Assembly (NCBI GenBank): GCA_021325525.1
Contig: JAJPHB010000056.1
Location: forward strand, 1-47,408
From: Alphaproteobacteria bacterium
Lineage (GTDB): Bacteria > Pseudomonadota > Alphaproteobacteria > ATCC43930 > CGMCC-115725
Reading direction: 5' to 3'
Length of the DNA stretch: 47,408 nt
Position numbers and translations under genes: made by a program. How positions within the stretch are numbered: position 1 is the first letter of the stretch; every line of letters starts with the position of its first letter. Below the pieces are notes generated by a model. It was not told the origin of the DNA. It did no database searches and was given only the letters and a program-made list of their open reading frames with translations. Shown here in pieces: positions 27,512-35,219 of this stretch.

Positions 27512-28822
27512 TCATCGCCGCCGCGGCAGCCGCGCCGCGGCGCGCAGCTTCTGCATGCCGCTGCTGACGCCGGCGGCATTCAAGAGCTGATCGACATAGC
27601 GGCCCTGGAAGAGGCTGATGCCGAGCTCCTGGCCGACCCGCACCGCCTCCTCCGTGGTGCAGCGGCAGAGAATGGTGCGCGAGCGGCCGATCTCGGCGAT
27701 TTGCGCATGCAGCGCCTTGAGGCGCTTGGCGCTGCCGCTGCCGATCATCTCCGGACGCCAGATGATCTTGACGAGGTCGAGGCCGAGCTGCTCGCGATCG
27801 ATATGCGGCACGGTGAGGTCGGTCGCGCCGTCGAGGCAGATGCGGTAGCCGCGCTCCTTGACGAAATCGCGGACGAAGAGATAGGCGGGCAGATCGGCGA
27901 AGATGTCGATCATCTGCAGCTCGAAGATGATCGTGCCGCGCGTCGCCGCGCGGAGGCTCGAATCGAAGGCGAGAAAGCGGTCGGAGAGCAGCGTCGCGAC
28001 GTTGAGGTTGACGCTGTAGCCGCCATCGAGCGCGCGATCGTCGTTCTGGCGCAGGAGCTGCAGCATCCTGTTGTCGAGCGTCTGGGTGAGGTGCTGGAAG
28101 AGCCAGCGGTCGCGCGCCACGTCGTAATCGGGCATCACCGCCTCGCGCAGCTCGTCGATCGAGATGTAGAGCTCGCGGAACATCGGCTTCGGCGTCTCGT
28201 CGCGATAGAGCGAGCAGACGGCCTGGCGGCGCATCATATTCGAGAGATCGGCGCGCATCAGCATGTCGACGAGCTCGGCGAGGCGGCCCGGGCTCAGCGG
28301 CGGCAGCGCCGGCTTCTTCGCCGCCTCGGCCCGGGTGATCGCGGCGAGGCGGCGGCTCCGCCGCTCCTCCTCTGCGAGGAGCTGCCGCGCGACCGCGACG
28401 AACTCGTCATACTCGTATTCGAGATCGTACCAGGTGCAGAAGCGGCTCTCCTCCTCGATGTCGAGGTTCTGCGTCAGCGGATCCTCGTTGAAGAGGTGAC
28501 GCAGCCGCATCACCGCCTCGTCGATGGCGGCGATCTCGCCGCCCTTGCAGATGAAGACGAGGTCGGCGTTGCTGAGGATGAAGATCTGGCCTTCGAGCTG
28601 CTTCACCAGAAACTCAAAGGTGTTGACCGCGATGCGGATGTGCTGGCTGCTGCGGTAATAGGGGCGCAGGCGCGAAAGGTGGATGTGGATGGCGCGCCTT
28701 CCGCCGCGAAAGCGGAGGAGGCGGTCGAGATGCTCGACGAGCAGCAGCTCCTGGCCGCCCTTCGCCTCTTCCGCTCGGCGGGCCGCCACCGAAACCGCCC
28801 TTGCTCTGCCGCGTGCCACCAT
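27512..28822 (-). CDS. EAL-like protein with degenerate catalytic site
   Basis: 436 residues, no membrane segment. The N-terminal half (IAVNTFEFLVKQLEGQIFIL, ADLVFICKGGEI) looks like a degenerate GGDEF/PAS-type regulatory domain. The C-terminal half (about 240-430) follows the EAL phosphodiesterase fold: YSVNLNVATLLSDRFLAF, IIFELQMIDIF, YRICLDGATDL, LGISLFQGRYVD. The catalytic DDFG is DGAT, and the AEGVE glutamate region reads CRCTTEE, so c-di-GMP hydrolysis is unlikely. It is better seen as a c-di-GMP-binding or purely regulatory protein. ATG 28822 is chosen because the upstream open frame to 29095 has no domain resemblance. Confidence 0.78.
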   Translation of the reverse strand: MVARGRARAVSVAARRAEEAKGGQELLLVEHLDRLLRFRGGRRAIHIHLSRLRPYYRSSQHIRIAVNTFEFLVKQLEGQIFILSNADLVFICKGGEIAAIDEAVMRLRHLFNEDPLTQNLDIEEESRFCTWYDLEYEYDEFVAVARQLLAEEERRSRRLAAITRAEAAKKPALPPLSPGRLAELVDMLMRADLSNMMRRQAVCSLYRDETPKPMFRELYISIDELREAVMPDYDVARDRWLFQHLTQTLDNRMLQLLRQNDDRALDGGYSVNLNVATLLSDRFLAFDSSLRAATRGTIIFELQMIDIFADLPAYLFVRDFVKERGYRICLDGATDLTVPHIDREQLGLDLVKIIWRPEMIGSGSAKRLKALHAQIAEIGRSRTILCRCTTEEAVRVGQELGISLFQGRYVDQLLNAAGVSSGMQKLRAAARLPRRR

Positions 28823-28991
28823 GTGCGCGATAGTTGCGGCGCACGGCTTACGGAATGGTAAATGCAAGGTGAAACGCGCCCGGCCCCGCCCCCCTTCGGG
28901 CGATGGCCCTCCCTCGAGATGGCAATGGACCCCGGCGGGAAACGCGCATAGGTGGCTCTGAAAGTGCCCATCTCGCGTTTCCGGAGGGCCA

Positions 28992-29186
28992 GTGCCGCAT
29001 CGGACCAGCCGTTCCCTGCCTTTCGGCGCGCTGCTGGCGCTCCTGCTCGCGGCCGGCGCCGCGCCCGCCGCGGCGACGACCGTCTTCTCCGACACTTCCG
29101 CCGCCTATAGGTGCTGCGCCGCGACCGGCGGCAATTGGAATGTCGGCGTGGTCCCCTTGCTCGGCCGCGGGCGGCGCGACATCTGA
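28992..29186 (+). CDS. possible small secreted protein
   Basis: A 64-residue frame with a GTG start and a GGAGGG ribosome-binding site directly upstream. Residues 11-28 form a classical Sec signal (GALLALLLAAGAAPAAA, cleavage after AAA) and the predicted mature peptide is about 36 residues with two adjacent cysteines. It lies between two divergent regulators of c-di-GMP type. No homology is recognised. The signal-like sequence supports it, but a chance GC-rich frame is possible. Confidence 0.4.
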   Translation: MPHRTSRSLPFGALLALLLAAGAAPAAATTVFSDTSAAYRCCAATGGNWNVGVVPLLGRGRRDI

Positions 29187-29246
29187 GACCGAGCCGCCTC
29201 GCCTCCTGTGGTAGAATATTAACCATCACGCAACGAGTGCTGCGCG

Positions 29247-31451
29247 ATGGTGGGGTCGCGCGGGCATGCCGGGCACCCGCGATGCGGGATGCATGCCGAC
29301 GATCGGGAGCAAGGCTTGCGCACATCCGAGATATCGCTGAGCCCGTCCTGGCACGCACCCGGCAAGCGGCCCTTCATCCTCGCCGGCGCCCTTCTCGCCC
29401 TGCTTCTCGCCCTCGCCGTCACCCTCGCCTGGCGCGTCATCGCCGAGGAGCGGGCGCGCGACCTCGAAGCCTGGCAGATTCGCCTCGGCATCCTCGCCGA
29501 GGGCCGCGTCGCCGCGATCCGCGACTGGCTCGACCGGCAATCCGCCGAGCTCGCCGGCCTCGCCGAGAACACCTCGGTCCAGCTCTATCTGAGCGAGCTC
29601 GCCGCCGCCGGCGGCGATGCCGCGCAAGTGACCGACGCCGCGGCGCAGGAATCCTATCTGCGCAACCTCCTCATCGTCACGGCGGAGCGCAGCGGCTTCG
29701 GCGCGCCGGCGCGGGCGCCCGCCGTCGCCGCCAACATCCAGCCCCTTGCCGTGGCCGGATTGGCCGTGCTCGATGCCGACAGGCGCCCGCGCGTCGCGAC
29801 GCCGGCGATGCCGCCGCTCGACGGCCGCCTCGCGTCCTGGATCCAATCGGCGGCACCGGGGAAGCCGGCGCTTCTCGACATCTTTCCCGGCGCCGACGGC
29901 GCCCCCGCCATGGGTTTCCTCGCCCCCGTCTTCGCCGTCGAGGGCGGGGCGGGCGCGAGCCGGCAGGTGGGTTATGTCGTCGGCGTGCGGCCGGTCGCGG
30001 CGGCGCTCTTTCCGCTGTTGCGCACGCCGGGCCCGCCCGAGGCCGGCGCGGCGACGCTGCTGGTGCGGCCGGAAGGCGCCGCCATCGCCTTCCTCTCGCC
30101 CCTCGCCGACGGCACGCCCGCCTTGCAGCGGCGCCTTGCCAAGGACACGCCCGATCTCGCCGCCGCCTTCGCGGTCGCCGAGCCCGGCGGCTTCGCCGAG
30201 AAGCGCGATGCGGAAGGCGCGCCGGTCCTCGTCACCGGCCGCGCCGTGCCGGGGACGCCCTGGACCCTCGTCTACGAGGTGAGGCAGGATGTCGCCCTCG
30301 CCGAAAGCGACCGCCGCGCCACCCGCCTCGTCTCCGCCTTCGCGCTCGCCCTAATCATCGTCGCCGGCGGCCTCGCCGCCGTCTGGTACCAGGCAAGCTC
30401 GCACCGCGCCCGCGCCGCCGCCGGCGCCTTTGCCGCCATGGCGAAGCGCTTCGAGCAGCAGAGCGAGCTGCTGCGCCTCGTCACCGACAGCCAGCCCAAC
30501 GCCGTCTTCATCGCCGATGAGCTCGGCCGCTACCGCTTCGCCAATCTCGAGACCGAGCGCCGCACCGGCCTCGCCGAGCCCGACCTCATCGGCAAGACGC
30601 TCGACGCCGTGCTGGGCCCCGCCGCAGCCGCGCGCTATCTCGAGCGCAACGCGGAGGCGCTCGGCACGGGCCGCCGCATCAACGCCCTCGACCGGATCGA
30701 GGAGGCGGACGGGGTGAGCATTCGGCAGACGGCGCATGTGCCTCTCGCCGCCGGGCTCGACCGCCCGCGCGGCGTGCTCGTCATCGAAGAGGATGTGACG
30801 GCGCTCTTTCGCGAGCGCGAGCGGCGGGAGCGCGTGCTGAAGCAGCTCGTCCGCGCCATGAGCGCCGCCATCGACCGGCGCGACCGCTTCGCCGCCGACC
30901 AGTCGGTCCGGGTCGCTGCCATCGCCCGCGCCACTGCCGAGGAGATGGCGCTCGATCCGGCGCTCGTCGAGGCGGCGGAGACCGCAGGGATGCTGGTGAA
31001 TTTCGGCAAGATCCTGGTACCGCCCGAGCTGCTGACCAAGGCCGAGCGCCTCAAGGAGGACGAAATCCGCCTCATCCGCTCCGCGATCGAGGCGACGGCG
31101 GATTTCCTCGCCGGCATCGAGTTCGACGGGCCGGTCATCGAGACGCTGCGCCTGATGCAGGAGCATTGGGACGGCAGCGGCCCGCACGGCCTCGCGGGCG
31201 AGGCCATTCCCGTCACCGCCCGTATCGTCGCCGCGGCGAACGCCTTCGTCGCCATCGCGAGCCCGCGCGCCTGGCGCCCCGGCAGCGATCTCGACGGCGC
31301 GCTGACGCAGCTCCTCGGCGAGATCGGCACGCGCTTCGACCGCCGCGTCGTCGCCGCCCTCGTCTCCTATCTCGACAACCATGGCGGGCGGGCGCGCTGG
31401 GCCGCGCTGACGGAGGGGCGGGCGCGCGCGCCGGGCGCTCCGGCCGCATAG
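29247..31451 (+). CDS. membrane PAS sensor with degenerate HD-GYP-like domain
   Basis: 734 residues. Transmembrane helices at about 43-63 and 361-381 flank a large periplasmic sensor region. A PAS domain (about 405-520; VTDSQPNAVFIADELGRYRF) and a C-terminal HD-GYP-like helical domain (about 530-715) follow. Key HD-GYP residues are altered: GHS reads ADQS, the LHDIGK motif reads VNFGK so the HD pair is missing, HHE becomes MQEHWD, and GYP becomes GPH, while GEAIPVTARIVAAAN is preserved. Metal binding and phosphodiesterase activity are therefore doubtful; a c-di-GMP-binding or scaffold role is more plausible. A phosphatase gene follows 32 bases later. Confidence 0.85.
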   Translation: MVGSRGHAGHPRCGMHADDREQGLRTSEISLSPSWHAPGKRPFILAGALLALLLALAVTLAWRVIAEERARDLEAWQIRLGILAEGRVAAIRDWLDRQSAELAGLAENTSVQLYLSELAAAGGDAAQVTDAAAQESYLRNLLIVTAERSGFGAPARAPAVAANIQPLAVAGLAVLDADRRPRVATPAMPPLDGRLASWIQSAAPGKPALLDIFPGADGAPAMGFLAPVFAVEGGAGASRQVGYVVGVRPVAAALFPLLRTPGPPEAGAATLLVRPEGAAIAFLSPLADGTPALQRRLAKDTPDLAAAFAVAEPGGFAEKRDAEGAPVLVTGRAVPGTPWTLVYEVRQDVALAESDRRATRLVSAFALALIIVAGGLAAVWYQASSHRARAAAGAFAAMAKRFEQQSELLRLVTDSQPNAVFIADELGRYRFANLETERRTGLAEPDLIGKTLDAVLGPAAAARYLERNAEALGTGRRINALDRIEEADGVSIRQTAHVPLAAGLDRPRGVLVIEEDVTALFRERERRERVLKQLVRAMSAAIDRRDRFAADQSVRVAAIARATAEEMALDPALVEAAETAGMLVNFGKILVPPELLTKAERLKEDEIRLIRSAIEATADFLAGIEFDGPVIETLRLMQEHWDGSGPHGLAGEAIPVTARIVAAANAFVAIASPRAWRPGSDLDGALTQLLGEIGTRFDRRVVAALVSYLDNHGGRARWAALTEGRARAPGAPAA

Positions 31452-31483
31452 CGCAGCGCTCGCGAGCAGCCCATATCAGGCAG

Positions 31484-32236
31484 ATGCTGAGCAAGCTCTT
31501 CGGCAAGCGCTCGCGGCAAGCCGCCGTCCTCCCCCGCGTCGATGCCGGCAGCCGCGTCTATGCGGTGGGCGACATTCATGGCCGCGCCGATCTGCTGCGC
31601 GCCCTGCGCCAGATGATCCACGAGGATGCCTATGCAGCGCAGGCGCCGCGCAATGTCGTCGTCTATCTCGGCGATTACGTCGATCGCGGCGATGCCTCGC
31701 GCGCGGTGATCGATTGCCTGCTCGACGAAAGGCTGCCCGGCTTCGAGGAGGTGCATCTCCTCGGCAATCACGAGGACAGCATGCTGCGCTTCCTCACCGA
31801 TCTCGAGATCGGGCCCGCCTGGCTCGCCTATGGCGGGGCCGCGACGCTGTGCAGCTATGGCGTCGCGCCGCCCACCTCGGAGCGCGAGCTGGCCCGCGCC
31901 CAGGACGAGCTGCACCGCAAGCTGCCGCAGCGGCACCTCGACTTCCTCCGCCGCTTGAAGCTCTCGCATTGCGAGGGCGACTACTTCTTCGTCCATGCCG
32001 GGGCCCGGCCCGGCGTCTCGCTCGCGGCGCAGGCGCCGGAGGACATGCTGTGGATACGCGACGAGTTCCTGCGCTCGGACGCCGAATTCGGCAAGGTCGT
32101 CGTGCACGGCCACACCATCACCGACCTGCCCGAGGTCAAGCGCAACCGCATCGGCATCGACACCGGCGCCTTCGCCAGCGGCACCCTCACCTGCCTTGCC
32201 CTTTGGGACGCGGATTGGAAATTCCTGCAGACGTGA
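31484..32236 (+). CDS. PPP-family serine/threonine protein phosphatase
   Basis: 250-residue metallophosphoesterase of the bacterial PPP class (PrpA/Lambda-phosphatase-like). Metal-binding motifs are VYAVGDIHGRAD (GDxHG), YLGDYVDRGD (GDxxDRG), LLGNHE (GNHE), FFVHAGARPG and VVHGHTIT. It likely dephosphorylates phosphoserine/threonine or phosphohistidine proteins in the cytoplasm. It starts 32 bases after the PAS/HD-GYP-like gene and probably shares its transcript, suggesting a common signalling role (inference). The stop codon lies at the base of a strong hairpin. Confidence 0.92.
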   Translation: MLSKLFGKRSRQAAVLPRVDAGSRVYAVGDIHGRADLLRALRQMIHEDAYAAQAPRNVVVYLGDYVDRGDASRAVIDCLLDERLPGFEEVHLLGNHEDSMLRFLTDLEIGPAWLAYGGAATLCSYGVAPPTSERELARAQDELHRKLPQRHLDFLRRLKLSHCEGDYFFVHAGARPGVSLAAQAPEDMLWIRDEFLRSDAEFGKVVVHGHTITDLPEVKRNRIGIDTGAFASGTLTCLALWDADWKFLQT

Positions 32237-32258
32237 GGCGCCGCCGCGACGGCGCCTC
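32235..32258. terminator. strong stem-loop between convergent phosphatase and PepSY genes
   Basis: A perfect 9-bp stem, GAGGCGCCG (32235-32243) with CGGCGCCTC (32250-32258) and a 6-base loop, starts at the phosphatase stop and lies 11 bases before the PepSY stop. It is placed as a bidirectional terminator; a short AT-rich stretch (TCTTATTT) follows on the plus strand. Confidence 0.6.
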
Positions 32259-32269
32259 GCAGGGCGATC

Positions 32270-32878
32270 TTATTTCTGCGGCGTAGACGAGCCCGCGGAG
32301 GGCCGGGCCGCGACGACCTGGCCGTTCGCCGGATCGATCGTCACCCTCTGGATCGTGCCGTTCTTCACCACCTCCATCTCGTAGACCGCCTTGCCGCCGC
32401 TTGCTTCGAGCTCGGCGTCGAGCGCCTTGCCGCCGGCATGCTGCTCGGCCGTCTTCACCGCCTCGGTGAGCGGCGTCTTGGTCTTCTGGAAGGCCGCGAT
32501 CTCGGCCTTGTCCTCTTGGTCGAGGCGGCTTTCCGGCGTCGTCTTTCCTTGGCCGACGATCTGCCCCGAGACGGCATCGACAGCGCCTTCCCAGACCGTG
32601 CCGTTCTGCAAGGTCTTCACGCGGAAGACCGGATTTCCGTTCCGATCCTCGAAATTGGCGCCGAGCGCCTTGCCGCCGCTGTGCTTCTCGGCGGCGGAGA
32701 CGGCATCGGCCAGAGTCACTTTCGCCTGCTGGAAGGTCTGGAGCTCGACCTTGTTTTCGTGCTCGACCGTCGCCTCGTGCTCGGCGGCGGCCCGCGCCGA
32801 GGTCGCGAGGGCGATCGGCGCCGAGGCAAGCAGCAACGTCGCGAGCGCGACCGGAATTGCCGATTTTGGTGTCTGCAT
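32270..32878 (-). CDS. exported protein with two PepSY domains
   Basis: 202 residues with a Sec signal (VALATLLLASAPIALATSARA) and two tandem PepSY-like repeats, about 50-115 and 120-190. Each has the pattern TLADAVSAAEKHSGGKAL/TPLTEAVKTAEQHAGGKAL, then a strand (VFRVKTLQNGT, VYEMEVVKNGT) and a VDAVSGQIV/IDPANGQVV ending. PepSY proteins are periplasmic, often inhibitory or binding partners of other envelope proteins, and commonly neighbour two-component systems. Here it diverges from the COG4705 remnant and the decayed kinase/regulator pair, across a gap with a 16-bp palindrome. Confidence 0.88.
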   Translation of the reverse strand: MQTPKSAIPVALATLLLASAPIALATSARAAAEHEATVEHENKVELQTFQQAKVTLADAVSAAEKHSGGKALGANFEDRNGNPVFRVKTLQNGTVWEGAVDAVSGQIVGQGKTTPESRLDQEDKAEIAAFQKTKTPLTEAVKTAEQHAGGKALDAELEASGGKAVYEMEVVKNGTIQRVTIDPANGQVVAARPSAGSSTPQK

Positions 32879-32956
32879 TTCAGAGCCTCGTTGTCTCTTG
32901 GAAGATTGTCCTGCCGTTGATCTGGGGGGCCTGGATCACGGGGACCTTTCGCAGAC

Positions 32957-32972
32957 ATTACCGATCGGTAAT
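32957..32972. promoter_or_regulatory. 16-bp perfect palindrome in the PepSY/COG4705 gap
   Basis: ATTACCGATCGGTAAT is fully symmetric and comparatively AT-rich for this genome, which makes chance symmetry less likely. It lies 79 bases upstream of the PepSY start and 146 bases upstream of the COG4705 start. TetR-type operators often have this kind of ACCGATCGGT core. It could be the operator of a regulator encoded elsewhere, or serve the decayed two-component locus. Confidence 0.4.
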
Positions 32973-33117
32973 CGACACGCCGGCCGGCGGGGACTCCGCC
33001 GAAGCCGATCGCCGGATTACGAAATCCCAACCTTGCGGCAACGCCGCGGAAATCTCGGCCCGGCAACTCTCTCCTCCGACGGCGGCGGCGAATGGCTGTC
33101 ACGCTCGAAAGGAGAGG

Positions 33118-33233
33118 ATGACCGGTATGATCGATACGAGGCGCGAAACACTCGCCACGATGCTGAACAAGGTTCCGGAAGTCACGATCTTCTTCTGGAT
33201 CATCAACGTCATGGCGACGACCGTTGGAGATCG
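33118..33233 (+). pseudogene. COG4705-type membrane protein, 3'-truncated
   Basis: An ATG at 33118 with a strong GGAGAGG site is followed by MTGMIDTRRETLATMLNKVP, then EVTIFFWIINVMATTVG. This is the typical start of the small COG4705 membrane-anchored proteins (NKVPEVTxxFWxIKxxxTTVGE). Homology stops at the junction near 33229-33234, beyond which the frame runs antisense into histidine-kinase sequence and ends at 33288. The remaining helices of the normal protein are lost. It is a deletion remnant. Confidence 0.7.
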
Positions 33234-33871
33234 AACTCGTCGTCCGCCCCGCGCAGCGGAACGCGCTGAGCGAGGTTGCCGTCGATGATGGCGCGGCTGG
33301 TGCGGCTGACCGTCTCCACCCGGCGCAGCAAGCCGGCACTCATGACGGCGCCGCCGACGACGGCGAGGACGACGGTCGTGAGGCCGCTCCACAGAAAGGC
33401 CCGGGCGATGAGCTCTCGCATTTCCTCGAGCTGGAAGCTGTCGCGAGCGACGATGAGATCGGCGCCACCGGCGACGCGGATGCCGCGGCCACGCAGGCCA
33501 TGAGGCTCGCCCGCGCCATCGCCCTCGGTCGCTTGCGGATCGCTGAAGAAGCCGATCACGGGCGGCACACCTGACAGGTTGCCGGCGAGAATGCGGCCGC
33601 TCGCATCGCGAAGCAGGTAGTAGCTGCCCGTGGAAGCGCGCGCGACACGCTCCTTCACCGCCGCGGCCAGCCCGCTCAGCCCGCCGCCTTCCGCCTCGCT
33701 CCGCAGCTCGGCGAGCTCGGCGTTCACCGCCTCGTCGAACTGACGGGACATGTAGCCGGCGGTCGAAAGATAGATAATGACAAACAGGATCAGGACCGAG
33801 AGGCCGAACAGCCCGGAATAGAGCACCGTCAGGCGGAAGCTCGAGGTCTTGAGCAGCCTAGGCAGGCGCAC
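33209..33871 (-). pseudogene. sensor histidine kinase, 3'-truncated in the HAMP domain
   Basis: Read from GTG 33871 (14 bases inside the response-regulator stop), it encodes an N-terminal membrane helix (FRLTVLYSGLFGLSVLILFV), a periplasmic sensor region, a second helix (FLWSGLTTVVLAVVGGAVMS) and the start of a HAMP linker (TSRAIIDGNLAQRVPLRGAD, then DEFD). The sequence then switches at about 33231 to COG4705 DNA read antisense and stops at 33209. The dimerisation/histidine and ATPase domains are absent, so the kinase cannot autophosphorylate. The deletion also removes the end of COG4705. Confidence 0.8.
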
Positions 33872-34534
33872 GGATGCGGTATCCGGCGCCGCGCACGGTG
33901 TGGATGAGCTCGACCGCAAAACCCCGGTCGACCTTGCCGCGCAAGCGGCTGATATGCGTCTCGACGACGTTGGTATGCGGGTCGAAATGGAACTCCCAGA
34001 CCTGCTCCAGCAGCATGGTGCGCGTCACGACGCGTCCCGCATGCTTCATCAGGTATTCGAGAAGGCGGAATTCGCGCGGCTGAAGATCGATGTCCCGGCC
34101 GGCCCGCCGCACCTTGCGCGCCAGCAGATCCATTTCGAGGTCCGCGACACGGAGCACGGTCTCGACTGCCGCATCGCGCGGCCGGCGGCCGAGCGCGGCG
34201 ACACGCGCCGCCAGCTCGGCGAAGGCGAAAGGCTTGACGAGGTAGTCGTCGCCCCCGGCATTGAGCCCGCTCACCCGGTCATCGATCCCGCTCATCGTCG
34301 TCAGGAACAGGACCGGAACCGAGATGCCGCCGGCGCGGATCGCTTTCACCAGGGTCAGGCCGTCGAGCTTCGGCAGCATGCGGTCGACGATCAAGAGGTC
34401 CCACTCCTCGCCCGCCGCCTTGCACATGCCGTCGCGGCCGTCGGCAGCGGTGGCGACCGTGTGCCCGCCTCGGCGAGCCCCTGGCTGACATATTCGGCGG
34501 TTTCGCCGTCGTCTTCGACGAGGAGGATCTTCAC
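33858..34534 (-). pseudogene. OmpR-family response regulator with one-base frameshift
   Basis: From GTG 34534 (VKILLVEDD, then GETAEYVSQGLAEAG) the receiver begins normally, but at about 34463-34470 a base is missing (GGGCACACGG where GGGCCACACGG is expected). Translation then continues only in another frame with HTVATAADGRDG, LLIVDRMLPK (phospho-Asp), LTTMSG, LVKPFAF, and a winged-helix output domain (LQPREFRLLEYLMKHAG, VVETHISRLRGKVD, TVRGAGYRI). It is the partner of the truncated kinase. The frameshift may be genuine decay or a sequencing error; a longer frame starts at 34541 with a non-homologous N-terminus. Confidence 0.75.
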
Positions 34535-34607
34535 GCCGCACTCCCCATGATCGCGTCCCGGACGGGAGCTTGCGCGAAAGCCGCCGCGACCCGCCCGAAC
34601 CGCGCCT

Positions 34608-35219
34608 TCAGCTTCGCGGCGCGTGCTTGCTCAGCATGCGCTGCAAGGTGCGGCGGTGCATCTTGAGGCGCCGCGCCGTCTCGGAGACGTTGCGCTCGCA
34701 TTGCTCGAAGACGCGCTGGATATGCTCCCAGCGGACGCGGTCGGCCGACATCGGGTCGGCGGGCGGCGGCGGCAGGGCGCTGTCGCCGGCGAGGAGCGCG
34801 CGCTCGACGGCATCGGCGTCGGCGGGCTTCGGCAGGTAGTCGACCGCCCCCGCCTTCACCGCCGCCACCGCCGTCGCGATGTTGCCGTAGCCCGTCAGCA
34901 TGACGATGCGCACGCCCGGCCGCGCCTGCCGCAGCGCGCTCACGACTTCGAGGCCGCTGCCATCGGCGAGGCGCAGATCGACGACGGCGAAGGCGGGCGG
35001 CCGCCGCTGCGCCGCATCGACGCCGGAGCCGACGCTTTCCGCCGTCTCGACGGAAAAGCCGCGCTTCTCCATGGCGCGGGCGAGGCGCTGGCAGAGCGGC
35101 GCGTCGTCATCGACGATGAGGAGGCGGCGATCGGCTTCCGAGCGCCCTTCGAGCGAGATCGCGCCGTCTCTCGCTGCGGCCCCCGGCGCCTCGCGCCGCG
35201 CGGCAATGGTATCGGTCAT
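34608..35219 (-). CDS. regA: RegA/ActR/PrrA-type redox response regulator
   Basis: 203 residues: a receiver domain (LLIVDDDAPLCQRLARAME, phospho-Asp in AVVDLRLADG, LTGYGNIATAV, DYLPKPADAD) and a short C-terminal Fis-type helix-turn-helix (NVSETARRLKMHRRTLQRML). This architecture and the near-invariant C-terminal helix are typical of RegA/ActR/PrrA, global regulators of respiration, carbon and nitrogen metabolism. ATG 35219 overlaps the RegB-like stop by four bases. It is separated from the pseudogene regulator by 73 bases; no senC lies in between. Confidence 0.9.
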   Translation of the reverse strand: MTDTIAARREAPGAAARDGAISLEGRSEADRRLLIVDDDAPLCQRLARAMEKRGFSVETAESVGSGVDAAQRRPPAFAVVDLRLADGSGLEVVSALRQARPGVRIVMLTGYGNIATAVAAVKAGAVDYLPKPADADAVERALLAGDSALPPPPADPMSADRVRWEHIQRVFEQCERNVSETARRLKMHRRTLQRMLSKHAPRS

